A stretch of 64,000 nt of DNA from Sorex araneus (GCF_027595985.1 NC_073302.1:98502734-98566733), one strand, 5' to 3'; counted from the stretch's first letter, positions 21,346-30,895 are shown. The notes: a model not told the origin generated them from the sequence alone. Translations and numbers: made by a program.

Positions 21346-23937
21346 TCAGGGGTTCACCCTGGAGCATTCTGCGGACTCGGTGTCAACCGCCTCCTCAGTC
21401 GGGGTAGCCTGTTTCAGGGCCCGCGTCAATCTTTCAGGGACCCAGAAAGGCTGCGCGGCTTCTTGTGGAAAGACGCACACCGCGCCTCTCGATTTGATCA
21501 GGGCAGGGTCAGGACCCTTCCAGGTATTATCAATAGTGTCCTTCCACTTAACCAGCAGAGGTGGAGTGTGGGGACGGGCCACATGGCGGTCTGCGGCCGA
21601 ATTGCCTGAGTCATCCAAAATCAGATAATTGAGCACAAAAAGAGTAAGTGCGAGAGCACTTCTGGGGGACCCTACGTCCTCCCATCCCCCTCTCAATTTT
21701 TGTAAGTAAGACTTCAGGGTCCTATGTGCTCGTTCAACCATGGCTTGGCCCTGTGGGTTATAAGGAATGCCCGTAACGTGGGTTACCTGCATCTGAGCAC
21801 AGAATAGCAGGAATTTTTGGGAGGAATAGGCCGGTCCATTATCAGTCTTCAAGACCTGAGGCTTGCCCCAGGCGCTCCAGGCCTCCAGGCAGTGCTGGAT
21901 AACATGAGTGGCCTTCTCCTCACCCAGGGGCATGGCCATAAGAACACCTGAGCAGGTGTCAATAGAAACATACACAAACTGAGCCTTACCCAAGCTGGGG
22001 ACGTGGGTGACATCCATCTGCCAGAGGTGGAGGGGTCGCAGGCCCCGCGGGTTAACCCCAACAGCCCGTGCAGGGAGATACTGGACACAGTCTTTACACC
22101 CAGTCACGATGTCCCGAGCCTGTTGGCGAGTAATCTGGAACCTGTGCTTCAGAGTTCCAGCTGTAACATGAAACTTCTCATGGAAGTCTTTCGCTTGTTG
22201 GATCGGCTCAGCTAGTAAGGCCAGTGGGCGCGTAGCCTCGTCTACAAGAGCGTTGCCCAACGCCATAGGGCCGGGGAGGTGACTGTGAGCGCGAATGTGT
22301 GTCACAAAAATTGGGTTGCAGCGCTGCAAAAGGCTGTGCTGGATTTCCTGAAAAATCTGGGACACGGGGCCTCTGCCCCTTATAACGCCAGCAGTCTCAA
22401 GGACTTCAAGGGCATTTACCACATAAATGGAGTCAGACACCAGATTCAAAGGCTCCGGGAAGCGTTTAAGGACTTCTGCTACAATCTTGCACTCGACCAC
22501 CTGTGGTGAGCGCGGTCCGTAGTTCCTACGAACCACCTGTCCTTTGGCCAAGTACGCCCCAATGCCTGTTTTAGAGCCATCAGTATAGACAGTGGTGGCC
22601 CCAGGGACAGGGCGCTTTACTGTAACTTTGGGGAAAATCAAAGGATGTAAGGTGGCAAAGCGGGCCAGGGGATGTTGGGGGAAATGATTATCAATGTCCC
22701 CATTGAAGACCATGGACAATATGGCCCAAGAGTCATGTTCGGCCGCCAGAACCTGATGCTGTTGCAGAGTATAGGGAATAATTAACTTGGCCGGGTGGAG
22801 CCCAAAATGTTCCAAAGAGCGCTGAAGTCCCTTTAGAGCCAAATCAGCCACAGCAGCAGGGTAGGAAACAATACTTTTTGCAGGGGATGCATGTGGATGG
22901 ATCCAAAGAAGGGGGCCATCCTGCCACAGAGCAGCTGTGGGAGTGCCTCGAGTAGGAAAAATACATAATTGCCAGGGATGATGATAGTCTATCCTGGACA
23001 GCTGGGCTTTACTAATCGCTTGCTCAATTTTCTGTAGTGCCACCCGCCCCTCGGGCGTTAGTTCCCTGGGGGAGTCCAGGGCGGGGTCCCCCTCCAATAT
23101 TTTAAATAGAGGGGCCATATCCCCAGAAGGGACCCCCAAGGAGGGGCGCAGCCAGTTAATGTTCCCTAATAGCTTCTGAAAGTCATTGAGTGTGCGCAGA
23201 TCTCGCGCCTGTAACTGAATCCTTTGAGGCATGATGTACTTTGGGTAGATAGTGGTTCCCAGAAAGGAGCCAGTATCAGAAAATTGCACCTTCTCCGGGG
23301 CCAATTGTAAGTTCCATTCGTCAAAGGCATCTCTGAGGACCTTGAAGGCCTCCTGCAGGGTATCCTTATTATGAAACGCTAACAAAATATCATCCATATA
23401 ATGTATAACATAAAGTTGAGGGAACTGCTTTCTAAGTGGTCGCAGGGCTCGCTGGACATATAGCTGGCATATAGTGGGGCTATTAGCCATGCCCTGGGGT
23501 AAAACTCTCCATTGATATCGAGAGTCGGGACCCTTATGATTAAGTTCAGGAACAGTAAATGAAAAGCGGGGGCGATCTGCAGGGTGCAAAGGAATGGAGA
23601 AAAAGCAATCCTTAATATCAATAATATAGAGATACCAATTAGCGGGCAAGGTGGAAAGCAAGGGGAGGCCCCGCTGTACAGGGCCTAAGAGTTCCATTTG
23701 GGCATTAATTGCGCGAAGATCGTGCAAAAGTCTCCAGGTGCCTGATCGTTTTTTAATGACAAAAACTGGGGTATTCCACGGGGAAGTGGAGGGCTCAACG
23801 CATCCTTTTTTCACTTGTTCTGCCACAATAGTTGTTAATGCTTGGAGCTTATCTAGGGGCAGGGGCCACTGAGGCACCCAGACCGGGGATCTCGTGGTCC
23901 TGGGAATGGGTAGCTCCGCCCCAGTGGCCCTGATCAA
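21346..23937 (-). CDS. pol: pol: reverse transcriptase, RNase H, integrase (863 codons, intact)
   Basis: The polymerase polyprotein copies viral RNA to DNA and joins it to host DNA. It is read from Pro by a -1 shift at 23937-23943, so the first TTG codon is not a real start. Reverse transcriptase covers about residues 15-330, with motif A Asp at 107 and YMDD at 180-183. RNase H covers about 445-575, with the acidic set D453, E482, D502 and D566. Integrase follows: a zinc finger (H586, H590, C614, C617), a catalytic core with D642, D699 and E735 (exact D,D-35-E spacing), and a C-terminal region with a conserved tryptophan patch ([13 protein letters not shown]). No stop or missing catalytic residue is seen, and the length is normal for class II pol. 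It overlaps the start of the env message. Confidence 0.96.
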   Translation of the reverse strand: MIRATGAELPIPRTTRSPVWVPQWPLPLDKLQALTTIVAEQVKKGCVEPSTSPWNTPVFVIKKRSGTWRLLHDLRAINAQMELLGPVQRGLPLLSTLPANWYLYIIDIKDCFFSIPLHPADRPRFSFTVPELNHKGPDSRYQWRVLPQGMANSPTICQLYVQRALRPLRKQFPQLYVIHYMDDILLAFHNKDTLQEAFKVLRDAFDEWNLQLAPEKVQFSDTGSFLGTTIYPKYIMPQRIQLQARDLRTLNDFQKLLGNINWLRPSLGVPSGDMAPLFKILEGDPALDSPRELTPEGRVALQKIEQAISKAQLSRIDYHHPWQLCIFPTRGTPTAALWQDGPLLWIHPHASPAKSIVSYPAAVADLALKGLQRSLEHFGLHPAKLIIPYTLQQHQVLAAEHDSWAILSMVFNGDIDNHFPQHPLARFATLHPLIFPKVTVKRPVPGATTVYTDGSKTGIGAYLAKGQVVRRNYGPRSPQVVECKIVAEVLKRFPEPLNLVSDSIYVVNALEVLETAGVIRGRGPVSQIFQEIQHSLLQRCNPIFVTHIRAHSHLPGPMALGNALVDEATRPLALLAEPIQQAKDFHEKFHVTAGTLKHRFQITRQQARDIVTGCKDCVQYLPARAVGVNPRGLRPLHLWQMDVTHVPSLGKAQFVYVSIDTCSGVLMAMPLGEEKATHVIQHCLEAWSAWGKPQVLKTDNGPAYSSQKFLLFCAQMQVTHVTGIPYNPQGQAMVERAHRTLKSYLQKLRGGWEDVGSPRSALALTLFVLNYLILDDSGNSAADRHVARPHTPPLLVKWKDTIDNTWKGPDPALIKSRGAVCVFPQEAAQPFWVPERLTRALKQATPTEEAVDTESAECSRVNP

Positions 23938-24811
23938 AAACCCAGCCCCGTTTTGCCTTGATTTCCCTCTGCAGTGATAGGCTCTGTGATGCCACTGGAA
24001 TTCTTTCCTAGTCCTTCTCCTGGTATGTACCCCATGCCCTGCATCATTTTACGTGCCTGAGGGGAGTACTGATCGGTTAAGACTATGCCTAAGGCTGTTA
24101 AGACATCCCTGCCCCAAAGGTTAACTGGGAGAGGCAGGACATATGGGGTGAAGGAACCCTTGCTCCCTTCATCAGTACGCCAGGTGAGGACCTGGGTGCT
24201 CATGGAAGGGCATTGGGTATAACCTAGACCCTGAAGCTCATGCTCAGACTCAGCCACCGGCCAGCCCTTAGGCCACCAGTGCGAGGAGATGATACTCCGG
24301 TCAGCGCCGGTGTCCATAATGCCCTCAAAACGCTTACCCTGAATGGAAAGGGTCAGGTTAGGTCTCTTGGCCAGGTCCATGACTAGGTAAGCTTGCACCG
24401 GGTTCGTGGCGGGGATTTCCAAGGGGCCTCTCCGTTTAGGGTCCTCAAAACCAGCCGGGAAGAGGAGCACCTGTGCGACACGGTCCCCTTCCTTAATTAC
24501 AAAGGTGCCTGTCGGGCAGGAGCATAAAACCTGAATGCTCGGTTTTCTGACATCTAGTGTACCTGGGTAAACTATAAGACCCAGCTTTGCGAGGGTTGTC
24601 CTTCCCACTAAAAGGCCAATGCATCCAGGAGGGGCTTCTTGCACGGGTGCTACCGGAACAGGCTGGACTCCTGAATCAGGGGTTATGGTGAGGGAGGAGG
24701 TGGCACGGAGGTCCAGTTGGGTGACTCTGCACTGGGTTGCTGTTCCTGAGCCTCCCGAACGAACCTGGTCCCATACTTGTTCAGGCCCTGAGACCATGGG
24801 CCTCGTCTCCC
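23934..24811 (-). CDS. pro: pro: dUTPase-like region, aspartic protease, G-patch
   Basis: This frame is entered from Gag by a -1 shift at 24812-24818; the ATG at 24797 is probably not used. Numbering from that ATG, about residues 25-120 form a dUTPase-like domain. It keeps a G-L-L block and a GTLD element, but the usual Tyr three positions after that Asp is absent and the Gly-rich C-terminal motif is not seen, so activity is doubtful. The retroviral protease covers about 135-245, with active site DTGAD at 162-166 and a GRDVLTALG helix at 229-237; it matures Gag and Pol. A G-patch follows ([13 protein letters not shown], about 254-266), a feature of betaretroviral Pro. The frame is open to TGA at 23934-23936, where the pol shift site lies. 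Confidence 0.93.
23937..23943 (-). other. Pro-Pol -1 slippery heptamer G GGT TTT
   Basis: In the pro frame the codons are GGT TTT TGA, preceded by G. A -1 slip on G-GGT-TTT enters the pol frame just before the pro stop. It follows the X XXY YYZ rule. Confidence 0.85.
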
Positions 24812-25891
24812 GTTTTTTGGCTCCTTCGAGATTAGAGGTGGGAGGAGCCGCCCCGTATTGTCACGGACGGACCGACAACGGTCGGCGGGGTGATTGCCCT
24901 TCTTGCAGCGCTGACACAGAGAGGGGGTCGCCCGCGGCGCCCTGCAGTCACGCTTAACGTGTCCTCGCTTCCCACAATTAAAACAGGTGCGGTCCCAGGA
25001 GGGATCCGAGCTTCGTTGCCGCTGCGAGCAGAGAATGGCGGCTGCTAGGCCAGCATTGGAGAGGGGGCCCCCGAGCTCGCGGCAGACTTTGAGCCAATCC
25101 TGCAAGCCCTTAGCCTTCCTCGGGGCTATGGCATTCCTGCATTCCTGAGTCGCTTGTTCAAAAATGAGCTGCTCAATAAGGGGGGTCGCTGCGTCCGAGT
25201 CACCAAAAATGCGACTCGCCACCTCCGTCATGCGTGCAACAAAATCAGAGAAGGGTTCCTGAGGCCCCTGAATGACCTTTGTGAGTTGGTTACTTGTCTC
25301 ACCTTTTACGGAAAGGCCTTTCCAGGCTTTTATGGCAAGCAAGGATATCTGGGGATATATCCCCCAGGGTAAGTTAATCTGATCCTCTGCATGGACGCCC
25401 TGGCCAGTAAGCATGTCACTGGTCCACGCATGCTGCGCGGCATCGCGGGCGTTGCGGTTAAGGCGAGCCTGATCCTGAGCTGCATCATACCAGAGGGCCT
25501 TCCACTCTAGAAATTTCCCGTTATTGGGTAGCGTGGCTTTGGCCACGTCCTGCCAATCCCTGGGGGTCATTCGATCCCGCGCTAGCCTGTCAAGCAGGGA
25601 AATGGTGTAGTTGGCATTTGTTCCGTACTTCCTGACCGCCTCCGCTAGCTCCTTAATCTGAGCAAACTCCACCTGGGCGTAAACGCGCTCGTCCCCATCC
25701 CCCTCAAAGACGGGGAAAGCTAATCGCATCTGCCTGCGCAGATTATCAGGAAACAGGGAAGTACGAGATGGATGTGCCTTGTCCAAGGGAGGATCATGAT
25801 AGGGTGGAGGGGGAGGAGCGGAAGGCGAGGGGCGTGTCGAGCCCCTCTCACCGAGCCCGAGACTCCAGAGGATGGTACCTAGTTGCTTCAT
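24683..25891 (-). CDS. gag: gag 3' part: late domain, capsid, nucleocapsid
   Basis: This open frame of 402 codons (counted from an in-frame ATG that is probably internal) holds the structural core of Gag. A PPPY late-domain motif lies at residues 28-31, the kind that recruits Nedd4-type ubiquitin ligases for budding. Capsid covers about 45-290 and has a major-homology-like stretch (Q208-G-P-Q-E-P-F...R) at about 207-229. Nucleocapsid has two CCHC zinc knuckles, at 303-316 (CX2CX4HX4C) and 326-339. The -1 slippery site lies at PKN (358-360). It is out of frame with the 5' gag portion: a +1 (or -2) break must lie between 25848 and about 25981. Frame and composition are otherwise healthy. Confidence 0.93.
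   Translation of the reverse strand: MKQLGTILWSLGLGERGSTRPSPSAPPPPPYHDPPLDKAHPSRTSLFPDNLRRQMRLAFPVFEGDGDERVYAQVEFAQIKELAEAVRKYGTNANYTISLLDRLARDRMTPRDWQDVAKATLPNNGKFLEWKALWYDAAQDQARLNRNARDAAQHAWTSDMLTGQGVHAEDQINLPWGIYPQISLLAIKAWKGLSVKGETSNQLTKVIQGPQEPFSDFVARMTEVASRIFGDSDAATPLIEQLIFEQATQECRNAIAPRKAKGLQDWLKVCRELGGPLSNAGLAAAILCSQRQRSSDPSWDRTCFNCGKRGHVKRDCRAPRATPSLCQRCKKGNHPADRCRSVRDNTGRLLPPLISKEPKNGRRGPWSQGLNKYGTRFVREAQEQQPSAESPNWTSVPPPPSP
24812..24818 (-). other. Gag-Pro -1 slippery heptamer A AAA AAC
   Basis: Minus strand AAAAAAC read in the gag frame as (cc)A AAA AAC. After a -1 slip the next codons lead straight into the pro frame. This is a canonical retroviral shift site. Confidence 0.92.
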
Positions 25892-26438
25892 AACGGGCCG
25901 CTTTTCGCTGTAATAAATCCTCCTCTTCGGAACTAAGGGAGGAATCCTCCGAGGGGCTATGTCTAGGTCTATGTCTAAGGTCTAAGCTGATTGCAGCCAC
26001 GTCACGCCTGGGGTACAAGTCCCCGGCCTCGTCCGAGGCGGATCGAGGTGCACAAGCAGCGGGAGGGTCATTTGTTTCATTTATTTCCCCTTTCCCTTCT
26101 AGCTTCTTGCCCCCACCGTGCAGTCCTTTTTCCTTATTTATTTCCCCTCTCCCTTCTAACTTCTTGCCCCCACCGGGCAGTCCTTTTTCCTTATTGCTGG
26201 GTATTTTCATACGCGCGCCCAGCCCTTCTGATTGCTCGGTTTCTGACAAACTGTCTTGGACCTTTTCCAACACCTGCCGGCCTTCCCTGACCACTATGGA
26301 GCATGCCTCATCCTCCAAACAATTTTGAACCATCTTCCAAGTCGCCTCAGTGCCCATAGTAAAGACACAAGAGCAAAAGAGAAGGCAAATCCAAATAAGG
26401 AGGACAAAGAGTGCTCCCCACCACCAGGAAACGGGCAT
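25848..26438 (-). CDS. gag: gag 5' part: hydrophobic leader and matrix-like region
   Basis: The 196-codon frame begins at an ATG 117 bases after the primer-binding site with A at -3. Residues 4-27 are strongly hydrophobic (WWWGALFVLLIWICLLFC), a signal-anchor-like leader. In intracisternal A-particles such a leader sends Gag to the ER, so that assembly occurs on ER membranes; classic betaretroviral Gag lacks it. A second Met at 28 starts MGTEATWK, with Gly at position 2. It is an alternative start that could be myristoylated and would lose the leader. A 19-residue sequence is tandemly repeated at 82-100 and 101-119. An acidic Ser-rich stretch lies near 157-173. The frame stops at 25848, while capsid continues in another frame. 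The matrix region is short for the family. Confidence 0.85.
   Translation of the reverse strand: MPVSWWWGALFVLLIWICLLFCSCVFTMGTEATWKMVQNCLEDEACSIVVREGRQVLEKVQDSLSETEQSEGLGARMKIPSNKEKGLPGGGKKLEGRGEINKEKGLHGGGKKLEGKGEINETNDPPAACAPRSASDEAGDLYPRRDVAAISLDLRHRPRHSPSEDSSLSSEEEDLLQRKAARYEATRYHPLESRAR
26082..26195 (-). repeat. 57-bp tandem duplication inside gag
   Basis: Two copies, 26139-26195 and 26082-26138, each encoding a 19-residue unit that starts NKEKGL and ends GEI. They differ at a few bases and keep frame. Confidence 0.9.
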
Positions 26439-26444
26439 TCTTTT

Positions 26445-26450
26445 CTTACC
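26445..26450 (-). other. Putative major splice donor of the provirus
   Basis: Minus strand TTG|GTAAGAAAA, seven bases before the gag ATG. This is the usual place for the donor of the env subgenomic RNA. Confidence 0.6.
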
Positions 26451-26555
26451 AACACTGGGCAGTGGTCCGCAGCACGCCTCTCCGAGCAGTCGTCCCTGCA
26501 GTTCTGAATCCTCCCTCCAAGAGGAGGGGTTCTTCCTCGCGGTGCAAGATGGATT

Positions 26556-26573
26556 TCCCGGGTTTCGGCACCA
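26556..26573 (-). other. Primer-binding site for tRNA-Phe
   Basis: Two bases after the 5' LTR the minus strand reads TGGTGCCGAAACCCGGGA. Its complement TCCCGGGTTTCGGCACCA is the 3' end of mammalian tRNA-Phe, matching over all 18 bases. tRNA-Phe priming is the hallmark of IAP elements among class II ERVs. Confidence 0.93.
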
Positions 26574-26575
26574 GT

Positions 26576-26882
26576 TGTTCGTCGCCCGCGTCGCGATTTC
26601 CCTTCGCCAGCAAAGAGTGAGACGACATGGGTTGAGGATCCTTCTGCAACCGTTTATTCAGTTAACTCACGAAGAGAAAAGAACCACAACCCAGGTAACG
26701 GCAGTCCTTATATAGCCTGGTTGCCCCACCTCTGGCGTGGTGCTCATCTATTGGCTCTCGCCAATCACCCCATATGAGGTCATTCTGTCATGGCCGCCAC
26801 GCATGCGCAATGTGCTATGGCCGCCACGCATGCGCAATGTGCTATGGCTCCACGCATGCGCAATGTGCTCTGGCTCCCTACA
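26576..26882 (-). repeat. 5' LTR of the provirus (307 bp)
   Basis: Same structure as the 3' LTR: TATA box at 26707-26714, poly(A) signal at 26653-26658. Outside the repeat array it differs from the 3' LTR at two bases only, both G to A at a CpG (cccggg/cccagg and ccccgcc/ccccacc). The U3 repeat has three units. Confidence 0.97.
26790..26876 (-). promoter_or_regulatory. U3 tandem repeat array with NRF-1-like cores (3 copies)
   Basis: 'acgcatgcgca' at 26799, 26826 and 26852. This array belongs to the LTR that would drive the provirus. Confidence 0.8.
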
Positions 26883-26945
26883 CTTCTGGAATCATTTGAG
26901 GTACTAGGAGTCAAACAAGGTGCAAGGCCAAACTTGCTCTACTCT

Positions 26946-27760
26946 CTCTTCAACCCCCTATTTGTCCACTCTGCTTGGACACTTGGGTTGTCTCCAGAAA
27001 TTGGCTGTTATGAATACTGCTGCGGTTACCATAAGGCACTAATTTCATTTCAAAACACTGTTTGGGGGCCTTTGGGGTAGGCCAAGTAGTAGGTTGCTGA
27101 ATTATATAGGAACAAATAAAGAACATTTAAAATAAAAATCAAAACAAAAAAACCCAAATGCTAGTATATTCATTAAAGAAAGTTAAAATTAAAATTAATT
27201 ATAAGAAATAATGACATCTTCAACTTTCATAGAAACTCACCAAATTCTCTTGTTTCTCTCATTATTTGGTCATCAAATCTCTCCTATAAGATACACACAT
27301 TCTTATACTTATTCTAATTTTATATTTATCTTCAAATACATAAATTAACTAGGAAACATAGGCATGTGTAGTAACTAGCTCATGCAGAATCACCATTTGA
27401 GACAAGAGAGATTGTTCAGAGGGCTGGACCTTATAAGCACTCGGCCTAAGCAGTATCCCATTGCCATACGCTACCACCAGAGGTACCCTGGGCCCCTGCG
27501 TAAGGGAATGGATTCTCAAAGGTCAGTATTCCCTCTCTGTATTCCTCTGTCTCTTGTACTCACTGATAAACTAGAGCTTCCATGTGTTCTGAGCTGCAAG
27601 ATCAAGCTGTAGTTATCAGGAGCTGAATCATCCGAGGTATGTAGCAGCCTTTGTATGTCAAGGCAGTCCACATTTTCACAGACACTTTGCCTATTGATTA
27701 TATTACTTGTCCTTTTAACTGGGCTTCAATTCCCAAATGAAGATATTTCTGGATGTTCTT
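26946..27760. other. Intergenic DNA, no feature recognised
   Basis: AT-rich, with short frames only. A weak SINE-like patch may lie near 27405-27490 (cagagggctggacc...cagtatccc). Confidence 0.5.
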
Positions 27761-27764
27761 ACAA

Positions 27765-27892
27765 GCCTGGCAAGCTACCCATGGCGTATTTGATATGCCA
27801 AAAACAGTAACAACAAGTCTCACAATGGAGACGTTACTGGTGCCCCCTTGAGCAAATTGATGAGCAATGGGATGACAGTGATACAGTGAAAA
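27765..27892 (+). mobile_element. Type 2 SINE, 5'-truncated
   Basis: Only the body and LINE-shared tail are present: 'gcctggcaagctacccatggcgtatttgatatgccaaaaacagtaac' to 'ttgagcaaattgatgagcaatgggatgacagtgatacagtg'. Confidence 0.85.
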
Positions 27893-28000
27893 TTTTTCAT
27901 AGAAATGAGATCCAAAAAATATTTTCAACACCTGCTTCCCATGTTTCTGGTTACAAATTTAAACAGGCTTGAAATACTGAAGTAATAAGATTGGAATTTT

Positions 28001-28173
28001 TTTTTTTTTTGGTTTTTGGGTCACACCCGGCGATGCACAGGGGTCACTCCTGACTCATGCACTCAGGAATTACTCCTAGCGGTGCTCGGGGGACCATATG
28101 GAATGCTGGGATTGAACCCAGGTTGCCGCGTGCAAGGCAAACGCCCTACCTGCTGTGCTATTGCTCCAGCCCC
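28001..28173 (-). mobile_element. Type 1 shrew SINE, young, with 14-bp TSD
   Basis: Near-consensus reverse copy. It is flanked by the perfect duplication aagattggaatttt at 27987-28000 and 28174-28187. The tail (T-run on the plus strand) lies at the left. Confidence 0.95.
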
Positions 28174-28234
28174 AAGATTGGAATTTTAACCTGGACTCAC
28201 TTCATTTTTGTAATGTGAAGAAACATGTTGTCTT

Positions 28235-28400
28235 AGGGTATAGCAGCTATGACCTTGACTTCACACAGCTAATCCTGGTTTGGATTCTCAGTGTTGCCTC
28301 TGGTCCCCTGGGCATTGCCAGGCGTGATCCCTGATCTGAGCCTGGAGTAAGTCCTAAGCAAAGCTGGGTGTGGACCCAATACAAAAATGAAACAACCTGA
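28235..28400 (+). mobile_element. Old type 1 SINE
   Basis: 'gcctctggtcccctgggcattgccaggcgtgatccctgatctgagcctggagtaagtcctaagcaaagctgggtgtggaccc' matches the second half of type 1. 28400-29290 beyond it has no recognised feature. Confidence 0.65.
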
Positions 28401-29294
28401 AGGTATTATTGTCCAAGTCAAATGATATGACTTTCAATCATAAAAAAATATCAGAACAGGAAAAGACTTGGGAAGTGCCATAATTTCCCATTAATTAAAG
28501 AGAATACTGACATCCTTCCTCAGCTCTTTGAGTTTACCTTTCCCCCTTTCTACCCATGGACCTTTGCATAGCCTAATAAGTAATACTTACATATATAGCC
28601 ATAAATTTATTGGTTAATAAATCTGTAATGAAATATGAATTCCCAAAGGTAAATATACATGTGTGTTCTTAATAATTTTTGTTTTCCTGAAATAATATAT
28701 AGGGCATGGAATACAAGTAGATGCTACTATTTTGAATATTTAAACAAATATTAGAAAGAGCTTAGATTTATGAAGCTTTCAGTAGTTTCATGTAAACATA
28801 TATGTCTACATTTCAATTATATTGCCTAATGTATTAGAAGCAAGCAATATTCCAGAAAAATATTCTGTGGGATAGGTTTCCAGATTTTTGTTCTATCATT
28901 GAAACTTTTAGGCAAGAGGAAAGAAGAAAAGAATAAACCTCCTTTCCATAATTTAATCTTAATTGCTCTTTTTCAGTGTTGAGTTCCCTGAATTTTAACC
29001 TGGAGCGTGTTCTGAATACAATTTCCACCAAGGAAAGCACTTGATCTCCTCTATCTTTCATCGCCCTCAGGAAAAATTCACATATTCTCAGTTTATTACA
29101 CTTTAATTACATCCCATATAAGTGTTTCCATGTCAATGGATTTCACTGGAGTGACAAAGTCTGAACATTTTTTACTATTCAATACTTTTTATATCTTTCA
29201 TAAATCATCTTGAGTTTTAGTTGAATTATAACTTTCTGGCTAGTGATTATATGCCTCAAACTCTTATGTTTCTAAAAATGTGATACAATCAAAA

Positions 29295-29530
29295 GTCACT
29301 GTCATCCCGTTGCTCATCAATTTGTTTGAGCGGGCAACAGTAACGTCTCTCATTGAGAGACTTACTGTTACTGTTTTTGGCATATCCAATACGCACGGGT
29401 AGCTTCCCAGGCTCTGCCGCGTGGTCTTGATACTCTTGGTAGCTTGCCAGGCTCTCTGAGAGGAGCAGAGGACTCGAACTCGGGTCGGCCGAGTAAAAGG
29501 CAAAAGCCCAACCGCTGTCTACTCCAGCCC
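29295..29530 (-). mobile_element. Type 2 SINE, reverse
   Basis: Runs from 'cactgtcatcccgttgctcatcaatttgtttgagcgggcaac' to 'ctactccagccc' with a reversed B box. Nearly full length. 29535-30220 to the right is AT-rich DNA with nothing recognised. Confidence 0.85.
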
Positions 29531-30224
29531 ATAATCAAAAGTATATCTCTAAAACATTAGAAGTATTCTGCATTTCTCTTCTTTCTTTTGTCTCATAGGT
29601 TTGAAATGTGTTTTATATGTAAAGGCAAGAAATGACAAAAAGAAATAAGATACTAAGAATTTGTATTATATACATGAGTTATAGAATTTCCTATGTGATT
29701 TCATTTCATACTTCCATTTCTATGAAATAATTTCATTCTATTTAATTTCATACTTTTATTTCTATGAAATTATTAAATAAAATTCTACTTCATTTGAGAT
29801 ATATTATTTTTGATTATATCTATGTAACTTTATTATTATAAACATGACTCCTAGAAGCTGGAGACCACCATCATAAAATGTAGTATACTTGATATTAATT
29901 TAGTAAATTATGGGTCAGATTAAAAGGATTACATTTAGACTCAAAAGAGTGGCTATTGTTATGCTACTTGAAAATACATGCTCATTTGGAAACAAAAATA
30001 CAGTAGTACTAAATCAGTAACTTTAGGAGAACAGAATAAACAGGATTCTGGAGTCTGTTAACTGTTACCTGAAAAATTTAGCTAAGTGTTATAAGAGACA
30101 TGTGATAAAGTTAGATAAGAAGTATGGTTTCACTATTTAATTGCACTTAAAGATGAAAAGGAATATAGATTTATTAGTAAAGATCTCTGTCTATGACGTG
30201 CAATTTGATTAATTAAAATGTCAT

Positions 30225-30350
30225 TTAAGACCAGAAAGATAACTACAGGATTAGGGCACATACCCCGAAAGCTCATGACTCTGGATAGTTCCCCAGAATC
30301 ACATGTCTACCCTAGGCATTGCAAGATAGAATCCTGAAGGTCCACAAATA
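30225..30350 (+). mobile_element. Old SINE remnant
   Basis: 'gaccagaaagataactacaggattagggcacata' and the following SINE-like half are heavily diverged. Confidence 0.4.
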
Positions 30351-30537
30351 CTGATTTTTTTGTTTTGTTTTGTTTTGGGTGAGGGTGGTCTCCAGCCCAA
30401 CTGACCCCTTAGGCTCTAGCATTCAACCAGTTAGCCTAACTGGCCAGTAACTGCAGGAAGGAAGCCCCCAGGTTTCCCTGAGGACTACTTGAAAGGCCAA
30501 ATAAAATGAAATAATAAAATCAAAAGCCATTCATAGG

Positions 30538-30895
30538 AGCTGGTTGTGTGGCTCACAGGTAGACTGCATTCCTTGAATAGATGAGGTACTAGATCATATC
30601 CCCAGCACTTCCCATATCACTAACTGCAATTCCTGGCACCAATGACAGTCCCCAGTGCAGCCAGGAATGTGCAAATGAGTCAGAGATAGGTTGAAAGCAC
30701 TTGCCTTGCACATTGCCAGCCCTGGGTCAATCACCACAATCCCCAAGTGTCACCGGAGCGATCCTCAGGGTGATGAGTAAGCCCCAGAGCAGTTCTGGGT
30801 GGATGTGCCCAACCCCCACCTCAAGTAGGCAACCCACCACCACCTTAACAGTGCTTCCTGCTTTCCCACATGACAACAATACATAAGTAAAGTTT
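30538..30895 (+). mobile_element. Two old type 1 SINEs in tandem
   Basis: A first copy, about 30538-30660 (gagctggttgtgtggctcacaggtagactgcattcc), is followed by a second, about 30665-30890 (gcacttgccttgcacattgccagccctgggtc). Both are forward and diverged. Confidence 0.55.

Larger units (their letters stand above)
19807..26882 (-). mobile_element. Class II (IAP/betaretrovirus-like) endogenous provirus, 7,076 bp
   Basis: On the minus strand the order is 5' LTR, tRNA-Phe primer-binding site, gag, pro with dUTPase-like and G-patch parts, pol, remnant env, polypurine tract, 3' LTR. Both LTRs run TG...CA. The flanking bases tttctg (19801-19806) and cttctg (26883-26888) are a 6-bp target-site duplication with one mismatch, the size expected for class II. 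LTRs match at all but two positions outside a variable-copy repeat, so the insertion is young. Gene order, the two -1 frameshifts and the pro layout are betaretroviral. The tRNA-Phe primer and hydrophobic Gag N-terminus point to intracisternal A-particles. Gag carries a frame break and env is deleted, so the copy is defective as it stands. Confidence 0.95.
19697..26945 (-). mobile_element. Old type 1 SINE split by the provirus
   Basis: The left part 19697-19806 (ggggtttactctgggctctttatccagggatcatg) and the right part 26883-26945 (ggaatcatttgaggtactaggagtcaaac) together make one reverse type 1 SINE. The provirus 19807-26882 sits in the middle, so the SINE is older. Confidence 0.75.
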
